Positions 56,330-64,000 of a stretch of 64,000 nt of DNA are shown one piece after another. The notes below the pieces were generated by a model. That model was not told where the DNA came from. It saw only the letters and a list, made by a program, of their open reading frames with translations, and did not search any database. This DNA comes from Codonopsis lanceolata. Taxonomy: Eukaryota > Streptophyta > Magnoliopsida > Asterales > Campanulaceae. Location: the NCBI GenBank assembly GCA_013146195.2, contig CM028377.1, forward strand, positions 1,178,001-1,242,000, in the 5' to 3' direction. Every line of letters starts with the position of its first letter. The first letter of the stretch is position 1. A program made the position numbers and the translations under genes.

Positions 56330-59300
56330 TGTTGGAATATGTCTGCCGATGAACAACTTATTCTTTTGCATATTCCGAACACTTTAATTTGCTTGTTCCC
56401 ATGACTATGTGTCATAACAAGTGACTAAAAGGGTTGCGTACCAATTAGTGTGGCAACTTGTTTGACATCACATAGGTCTTAGACTAGGAGAGTTCTTGTC
56501 TAGTCCTACTATTTCATGATGATCAGTAGACTAGCGATTCTAGTACACCAGCACTAGCAGACCTACTACAACGTGAAAAATCTTCTAAAGACTCGTCACC
56601 AGCAGACTTGTTAGAGCGTGAAAAATATCTTGAAGATTCGTTACCAACAGACATGGTATTGTTTAATTGTTTATACCGTAACTACGTCAACCAACAGTCC
56701 TATCTGCTGGAAGACTCAACTTTCAGAAAGGAACATCATATCAGCACACTTAGCTCTGCACGTGCTGCATAGAGAAAATATTGCAGCTGTTAAAAAACGA
56801 TAAAGTGTTCAAGCCTTAAAAGTCATTCAAATTTTTATGAAGCCTGACATCTTAAATCCTACAAGATATTCTCTCTCTCTACATTTGGTTTAAAAAGTCA
56901 AAAGATTCTACTTTATTGGACAGACCATCTGTCAATGTACTATGCTTCAGACTTACTTTTCAGATACACATCAATTCAGTCTGACAGGCAACCATTCAAG
57001 ATCTGCATAACAAAATCTTTATCCAACAGTCTTCAACATCAACACTGTTTTAAATGGATATAAAATCTCTCAACATATCTCAACAATCAACAGACCCCTG
57101 TCTATAAAAGAAAAACTTTTTATTCCCTTCTTAGAGAGAAAACAAGCAGATATAGATCAGAGCGTGATAGAGCTGATCGACAAGGATGTGAGATCTACAA
57201 AGGAAATAATCTTCAACAACGATTCACTTAGATCTTCACAAGAGTTCACAGTTAAAGAACCCAAACCTTAGCAAAACACTTTCTGTGGATTGCTAAGAAG
57301 AAAAGAGAAAAAGAGAAGAGAGAGATCAGAAAATCACAAGACATGGATAGGTGTCTTGATCAAGAACTTTGTTGTTTCTCAATGTATCTTAATTTGCATT
57401 TGTTCATTCATTACATTAGGTTCTATACTTAGTGGCTAAATGGGTCGCGTACCAGTTAGTGTGGCAACTGTGTATAGAACTTTGCCTTTAGAATAGTTTT
57501 TAGACTTCACAGGTTTCGGGAGAAGACTTCGACAGAAGGCTTCACCAGCAGACTTCCAGCAGCCTTCACCAGCAGATCTTGTCTGCACTCGGACAGCATG
57601 ACGTGTCAATACTATCCGGATATCAAGCTCAATTGGATTATTTAATCCAACTATCCATGGTTGAAGTTTGAATTAATCCATCATCATCAACTCCTGACTT
57701 TCAAGACACGCCTTTCCAGCTTTTCCGAAGAATGAAGACTTTCCGCCTTCTGTACATGGCAGATCAGGTTTACAGTCTAACACAAACAAACTGTACCAAC
57801 TGCTGCAGATCTGCAAATCTATTTGTCTCCCACCTGCTAGTTCCCGCAAATGCTCCTCTCCATACCCTGATCAGTTCTAATCAGAGATGAAGTCAATAAA
57901 GCAGCTCCCAACATTTAAAGCTCACAACCTATTAGAGATGTTACTCACTCCATCTTCTACAACGGTCTCAAGGATGTTCAGATATAAATACTGCCATTGA
58001 AGACTAAAGAAAACAATGCTATGAATCTATTCAACAACATCAAGTCATCATACTCAGTGCATTCAAGAGATCATTAACTGATCAACGAAGTCCTCAACAA
58101 CAACAAAAAGGTATGCATCAACTGTTAATCTTTTTTTTTATTGTTGTACGCTTTACTATTCTTCTGCACATTGAATATTTTGTTCTTCCAAATATTCATT
58201 TCTCTCACCCCCAAAATACAAGTCAAATATTTTATACACAATTTATTGGATATTTCTGTAATAGAACTACTAGAAAATATAGTGTACATTCAAATCCAAG
58301 GTTGACTGCCTTGGTAGTAGACGTAACACTCTTTATAATGCGAACCATCTTAAAATACTTGTGTTCTTTACAATTTGTTAATTATTGCTTTATATTATTC
58401 ATCGTCATAGCTTATTCCTTTGAGCAGCAGACTTCAGTAATCAACCAAGTCTACTGGTAGTGCTTCACCAGCAGACTTAGTTTGTCTTCCGTTACTTCAA
58501 CCTTTTCAATAGGTTGCAAGTACTTTGTTTTGGAACTATTACGAAAAGTTTTAAGTGTAAACTAAACTATTCAACTCCCCCCTTTTAGCTTAGTATTGTG
58601 CCCATTGGGACTAAAAAACTTACTTCTTGATTTGAGTTCTTCAACCACTTTCGAAGATCTCAGTCACTACCAAAGCTTCAAAGACTTTATTCTAAAGCTA
58701 GAGGCCAAGCACTTCAGATCCATTTGAAGATAGATCTTGAAAGATGCCCAAGGAAGATGAAAAGGTGTCTGTCTGCATTGCATTCATATATTCATATTTG
58801 TATTCTATTGCAAATGTTGTTGATTGTGCAATCATCGATCATCATAGGGAGTCGAGTGCTCTGCACTCATTTGTTCAGATATTTTTTATTTTTATGACCC
58901 TAAAAATTGTCTTCTTATATCTATTTCTCGTTATCGTCTCCTACTGCTATCTGTACTTAAGAACTTCTTATATGAATAATTAAGTAAGGATTAAAGTTTG
59001 GGGCCATGAGGATAGATAATGTACATAGAGAGTTTAGGTTGATGTATTCTGTAAGTTTGTTTTTGAATAAACTTCAAATATTCTTTCATATTATATCTTC
59101 TTTAAAACTCAGCCTTGATTCTTCTATGAGCTTTTATAAACTGTTTTACTTCTCTGAAATCTATTATCTCATGACTTTTCAAACTTGCATTTGGAGAAGG
59201 ATTGTGCTATTGTTCTGAACATATATTCGTGTACAGCCACTTAAGACTTTTTAGATAAATCTAAGTTTTACTATTTCCGCTGCAAAAACTCTTTATTCTA

Positions 59301-59509
59301 GCTTTCAATTTATTAGCAATCTGCCAGCAGAGTTCATTACTCTGCTTAGAGCAAGTCTGTTGTTCCTTGCTATCAGCAGACATGCTCCCTCTACATATTG
59401 CTTATACCTTTAAATATGCTCTTTACAAATATCAAAAGAAAAGTTTTTAATTGACATTATAGGCTATTCGCCCCCCTCTAGCCTATTTGAGCATAATTGT
59501 GGACCAACA
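56330..59509 (+). repeat. 3.2-kb Copia-type LTR block (solo LTR or LTR nested in LTR)
   Basis: Starts TGTTGGAATATGTCTGCC and ends TTGTGGACCAACA. Flanks are CCTTT and CCTTA, one mismatch from a 5-bp duplication. Inside, the unit GCGTACCARTTAGTGTGGCA occurs twice (56,438 and 57,448), and TATA-like promoters occur twice (CTGTCTATAAAAG at 57,103; AGATATAAATACTGCC at 57,980). Two similar ends also appear (ACTCCCCCCTTTTAGC at 58,573 and CGCCCCCCTCTAGCC at 59,469). This suggests two related LTRs or a duplicated LTR. Many CCAGCAGAC words occur. No primer site follows and no coding region is present. Confidence 0.5.
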
Positions 59510-59653
59510 CCTTAATAATTAGAATTTTGAAACTTGGACTCTTTGGGTTGAACGAAGGAAGTACTAAGTTTTATTGTAGAACAATTCATTAGAGATGTTT
59601 TGTATTCGTATCTCACAATGTACAAAATCCATTGGGTTTGCATAGTTTAATTA

Positions 59654-60263
59654 GGGGAAATTGTTGACCGGTCACCTTTCCCAAGTTTATAACCCCACCA
59701 GTTCTGTGTTTTTTTTTTCTCAACTGCTAAAGTCCATATTTATGAAATCGTTCCTAAAATACCCGTAGAAGAGAAATCACAGCTATAATTCATAGGGGTT
59801 CAGAGGAAGAGAGTGAGGAGGTCGGGTGGTGAAGAACACTTGTGTGTTTCACATTGGATTCAATTAATTCACCACTCTAACTTCACACTCTCTTTCCTCT
59901 TCATCTATCGATCTTCAGTTTCAGTAGTGTTTTCTTCTTCTTCCTCATTGTAATTGTGCGTTTGAGTCAAAATAAATTCGGAAATCATGGTGCAAAAATT
60001 GATGCAGTGTGATGCAAAAATTAGATTAGGTAATTTAAATTGATACAACACGATGCAAAATTGGATTAGATAATTGAATTGATGCATTGCGATACAAAAA
60101 TTGATGCAACACGATGCATTTAGGTGAGTGATCTGCAGCGCGCTTGAGGCTCATTAATGGTATATCAGTCTTTTCGTCCCCAAAAGTGTGTTTTCTAATT
60201 AACAAAGACATAGGTTATTGTAGTGATTGAAAACTTATCAAAGTGAACCGACCCAAATTTATC
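59654..60263. mobile_element. GCATCG-array element, compact copy (about 610 bp)
   Basis: Left end GGGGAAATTGTTGACCGGTC; family core inverted at 59,770-59,945; array at 59,985-60,120; right end ACTTATCAAAGTGAACCGAC then CCAAATTTATCCC. Flanking 9-mers GTTTAATTA and TTTTAAATA agree at 7 of 9 positions, a possible decayed 9-bp duplication. Confidence 0.6.
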
Positions 60264-60272
60264 CCTTTTAAA

Positions 60273-61050
60273 TAGGGTGATAATCGGGCTGGTTCACTTT
60301 TGACTATTTTTAACCTATAAAGTCCTTTATATTTTAATTTAACCGGTAAAATGCATTTTTGGGGCAAAAATAATGAGTATACCCTTAATAAAATTGTATT
60401 ATGCACGCGCTGCATCATAATTCCAAGTCGATGCATCGTAATTCCAATTTATGCATCAGCAAATATTCCAAATTGTGCATCGCAAATCAAGAATTGTGCC
60501 TCATAATTTTATAATTTGTGAAACACAAATCCAATTTTTACATTGAGATTTACTAATTCCAAAATATGCATTGCAAATCCAAAATTGTGCTTTGAAATTT
60601 TTGTATATATGGTCCAGTTGGTGCATTGCAAATCCAATATATTTGCATCGAGATTTACTAATAGTTGCATCACAAACCAAATCAACGCATCTCTTCATCC
60701 AATTTCTGCTTCACACTAATTTGTTGTGACAATCTTATTTGAGATAGCCTAGACGGCCATTCAATGACCTTCATCTTTTTCTTTTGAACAAATTGACGAA
60801 GACTCTCACTCCTTTCACTTTTCTCCATCTCCAACCTTCTTTCTAATGAAGTTGATAGACATGAGTCCACAAATGATAAACTCATCGATTAGTAATTTAC
60901 GCAAGTAACTCAAATGTTATATAAATACGATGCTACATGCTGAGAAAAGGTTTATTTATATGGTACAGTGCGTAGACTTATGAGGTTAAAAAAAAGATAT
61001 ACTTAAGAGATTAAATTTTTGAGAAAGTAGACCGACCTACAATTTATCAT
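60273..61050. mobile_element. GCATCG-array element, second subfamily (about 775 bp)
   Basis: Begins nine bases after the previous copy with GGGTGATAATCGGGCTGGTT and TTTAACCGGTAAAATGCATT. An array of GCATCGTAATTCCAAxTTGT-type units occupies 60,400-60,680. The right end has TGAGGTTAAAAAAAAGATAT and GAAAGTAGACCGACCTACAA. It is most like the copies with left ends at 5,210 and 7,438. Confidence 0.6.
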
Positions 61051-61159
61051 CTTAATTAATTATACATCTTTAGGACCAAATCACTTCTACGGGTCTTCTA
61101 AAATTCATAACTAGCTATTTGTGACCAAAACAAAAACACTTTATTCTGTCCAATTGTTT

Positions 61160-61225
61160 TGATTTAATTATATATAAATATAAATACATACATATATATG
61201 TATGTATGTATGTATATATATGAGG
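61160..61225. repeat. (TATA)n(TATG)n microsatellite
   Basis: Short runs of TATA and four to five TATG units. Confidence 0.85.
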
Positions 61226-61621
61226 ATGGTTACAATTGTTATTTTATCTCACTAACTATTGAAGGTTATTATTATATTGTTCATTAGATAAAAAAAATTG
61301 AAATGTTGAGATTGATTGGATAGTTGGAAAATATAATTAATTCTCCTCAAAATAATGCAAACTATTAATTGCATTAATAAATCTCAACCTTCTTGTAAGT
61401 GCAAAATAGGTGCGCCTTCTTTTACTGTTGACTTTCTTGGTAGTGCTTTGGGAGATCAAGCCTTGCCATATCCAAATAGGTAGGAGTTGAATTGTTTATA
61501 TTGAATGTTTTATTTATGAGTAATGTTAGAGAGCCACTCACTGAGTAATTAAATTTGTGCATCACATAACGTGGTATTTTATGTGTCATCTTATTTAATA
61601 TTTTATTTTATATTATATGCT

Positions 61622-61852
61622 GTCTGTTCCACCTAAAAAGTTCTTATTTTAAAAGTCTAATTATTAATGAATATATTAATGTCATTAAAATTAATCATAA
61701 TTACAAAAATAATTAAGCACAAACAATGTACTTACAATATAAGTGGAGGACAAAGATGAAATGTTATAAAAATTGTAAACATAATTTTTGAAAGTAGACT
61801 TTTAGAGTGAAATATCTCAAAATAAAAAAATGGACTCTTTGCATGAAACGAA
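61622..61852. mobile_element. Degenerate Stowaway-type MITE (second subfamily)
   Basis: Closely parallels 30,676-30,915: GTTCCACCTAAAAAGTTCTT, AATGTCATTAAAATTAATCA, ATGGACTCTTTGCATGAAAC. The TA-flanked CTCCCT terminus itself is eroded. Confidence 0.65.
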
Positions 61853-62649
61853 ATATTTGTGACCAAATGGTATAACTAGAGTCGAAATCTTATATTTTTC
61901 ACACAATGTGGGATCCAGGGAAAGGATAATCTAGGATAAATGTGAACCCAAATAATATGTATAAAACTATAAATAAAATAAAAATAATAGAGCAATATAA
62001 TGGATTTTGAAATAGTTGAATAAGCTAGGATTCAAGAAGGAAACAAAACTTTTCTGAAACAATCAGTAATGTTATATCCAGTGATACATAATTTCATGAA
62101 TCATCAAATATAAAATTTAGTGGAATAAGAGAAACAGAAAACAAAGGAAGCAAGCTAAGAAAAACGAAGAAGTAAATAATGTCTACAAGTAAAGAACTTG
62201 TAGATGATGCCTCAGGGCAAAACTTCCGCTATATAAAAGATTGTAAAGAATTACAATAAGGAAAAACAACTATGAGAATAGTGGAAATCAATATAAAAAA
62301 CTCCTACACGAGTAGATAGATCTAGACTATGCTTAACATTTATAAATACATCAACCATTCATGATAAGACAATATATGGAGACTAATGAAGAAAACAACG
62401 AAACATATGAGCCTTCTGATGATTAATCATTTAATGGCTCACAGGTTTCCTGATAGCTATGTGCGAAAACTTCTCTTCTTAATTCTCTGCTTGATCAGTC
62501 TTCTACCAAGGCTTGTCCCTTCTTATATAGAGATCATAGAGACCACATCAAAAGAAATACCATCACACGAATAAATTTTTAATTCCTATGTAAGTCTAGT
62601 TAACAACTAAACAACCTTGAAAAGCAATTCCTATAAGATAAACAAGACA
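61853..62649. other. No gene recognised
   Basis: AT-rich. A plus frame at 62,386-62,574 has no motif. Near 62,505-62,560 the text resembles Copia LTR leader sequence, so this may be an unassigned part of the adjacent LTR-derived block. Confidence 0.4.
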
Positions 62650-64000
62650 CGCTAGAGGGGGGTGAATAGCCTTTTAAAAACTTTGAGGGTTGACTTGTAA
62701 AACTTTATAAGTTGGCAACGGAAAATTGATTTTTGTCAGTCAGCTGATATTGGTCACCGGTGGTGGTTTAATTACTCAAGGCGATGAAAGTTGGTCATTG
62801 GCCGACACAATCTGTTTAAAAAAAATTGCTTTTAAGGTAGTATCAATTGCCTTCACTTGAATACGAAATATTAAATGACACATTTAAAGCCAAAATGCAT
62901 TGAAAACACAATGACACATTTTAATCGTTAAAAGTGCACTAAGTAAACAATTATATAATTTTTATGTAAAATACAAAGTGACACTTACTCTTAATACTGA
63001 AGTGAACTTAAGTGTTACTAAAAAGTGAGCATCCTTAATACTAAAAATACTTTGTTTTAATGCTTTTTAATGAGATCAATTGTAATTTGCTCTGGTGTGT
63101 ACTTTCAATGTTCATGAAATTCTTATGTTCTTAAACGCTTTACATTACGCCCACTACCAAGTTGGTCGATTTGAATTTTAAAGCCAAACATGACACATTG
63201 AAAACACAAAAGTGACACTAATTTTATTAAAAATTACAAAGTGACACCCTTAATCTAAAAGTCTAATGGATCTAAAAATGACATTTAATACTAAAAAGTG
63301 ACACACAAAAAAAGACCGGTGTTTTTGGAGAATGATTGAGTAACAATCAAACTCGTGAGACAAAGTGACATTTAATGTTAATGACATTATAAAAAAAATT
63401 ATAATTTTTATTAAAATATAAACGGATCACTTTTAATTAAAAAGTGCCTAAACAATAACTAGAAAGACTCTTAATATTCAAGGAAGATTATCTAGCTAAA
63501 GACACACTTTTTTCAAGAAGTGACACTTAATGCTAAAAAGTGACACATTTAATATAGAGAGTTTCTTGAGAGAGTATACGGCTTCAGACTTCTATATCTT
63601 CAAAAATGTTTCTTGTGGGTATTTATAGATGAACTTGAAGAGTAACCCGTTAGGAACACATTTTTATTTGAAAATGTGTTTGACAGAGTATATGTATCTT
63701 CACAAGATCACAGAGAACTTGAAGGAAAGATTATCTTACATAATATCTACCAAAAGCACAAAATGAGAAAGTGTCAGTACAAGTGAATGTTAAAGACACT
63801 ATAAATGAGAAAATTTATAAATTCTCATTAAAATACAAAGTGACACTTAATTAAAAAGTGACACATTTATACGGTTAAAAAATGACACTTAATACAAAGA
63901 ATTTTATAATCACAAATACTAAAAAAAATAATTTAAAATTTTCGGCTGACAACAAGTGGAATGATTTTAAATAAATTTTTAATTTAATGCAAGATTCAAC
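62650..64000 (-). repeat. Copia LTR copy interleaved with GTGACAC repeat sequence
   Basis: Collinear with 53,965-54,960: GAGGGGGGTGAATAGCC, CCACTACCAAGTTGGTC, AAAGACCGGTGTTT, CAATCAAACTCGTGAGACAA, GTGGGTATTTATAGAT, AACCCGTTAGGAACACATTT and GCAAGATTCAAC are all in the same order. Between these anchors short pieces of LTR are replaced or separated by text such as AATGACACATTTAAAGCC, TACAAAGTGACACTT and ACTAAAAAGTGACAC, which match the minisatellite region at 21,630-22,000. The pattern cycles about four times. The LTR runs off the window edge. Confidence 0.7.

Overview
The window is nuclear DNA from a flowering plant. It shows GT-AG introns, long AT-rich intergenic stretches, (AT)n/(TAA)n/(GA)n microsatellites, Stowaway and Tourist MITEs, CACTA, Helitron, Ty3/Gypsy and Ty1/Copia sequence, and one 100-base N gap. 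The one convincing host gene reads like a eudicot protein. Some repeat styles (TGTAAGACCGTCTTAC elements, TACTCCCTCCGT MITEs) remind me of Caryophyllales, but this is only a tentative guess. I see no rRNA, tRNA, CRISPR or prokaryotic features.

Layout. 1-9,700: MITEs, a long fold-back element with an 8-bp target duplication, a decayed plant-mobile-domain-like fragment, and nested members of a DNA-element family whose interiors are arrays of GCATCGCGATGC-type motifs. 10,253-16,138 (minus): a nine-exon GDP-fucose O-fucosyltransferase-family gene, rebuilt here exon by exon as an uninterrupted 511-aa reading frame. Its 2-kb intron 6 contains a 193-bp SMART mini-retrotransposon, a 175-bp tandem duplication and a possible solo LTR. 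16,345-33,000: gene-poor, with an RNase-H-domain relic, MITEs, minisatellites, and another cluster of the GCATCG family (27,368-30,562). 33,091-about 39,100 (minus): a Helitron with a Rep/PIF1-helicase gene disabled by small frameshifts but with an intact 3' hairpin and CTAG end. 39,500-44,650: microsatellites, a CACTA end fragment between two direct duplications, two minisatellites and a possible orphan exon. 44,874-50,389: a degenerate Ty3/Gypsy element with a 2.9-kb LTR. 50,390-50,489: gap. 50,490-54,961 (minus): a degenerate Ty1/Copia element. 55,373-61,045: three more GCATCG-family elements around a 3.2-kb LTR-type block. 62,650-64,000: a second copy of the Copia LTR that is strangely interleaved with an AT-rich GTGACAC repeat.

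Apart from the O-fucosyltransferase gene nothing forms a functional pathway; the window is a record of nested transposition. The items most worth a second look are the GCATCG-array element family, the mosaic LTR at the right edge, the SMART inside the host gene, the CACTA fragment with duplicated flanks, and the likely unreliable join at the N gap. All calls come from reading the sequence; no database search was run.
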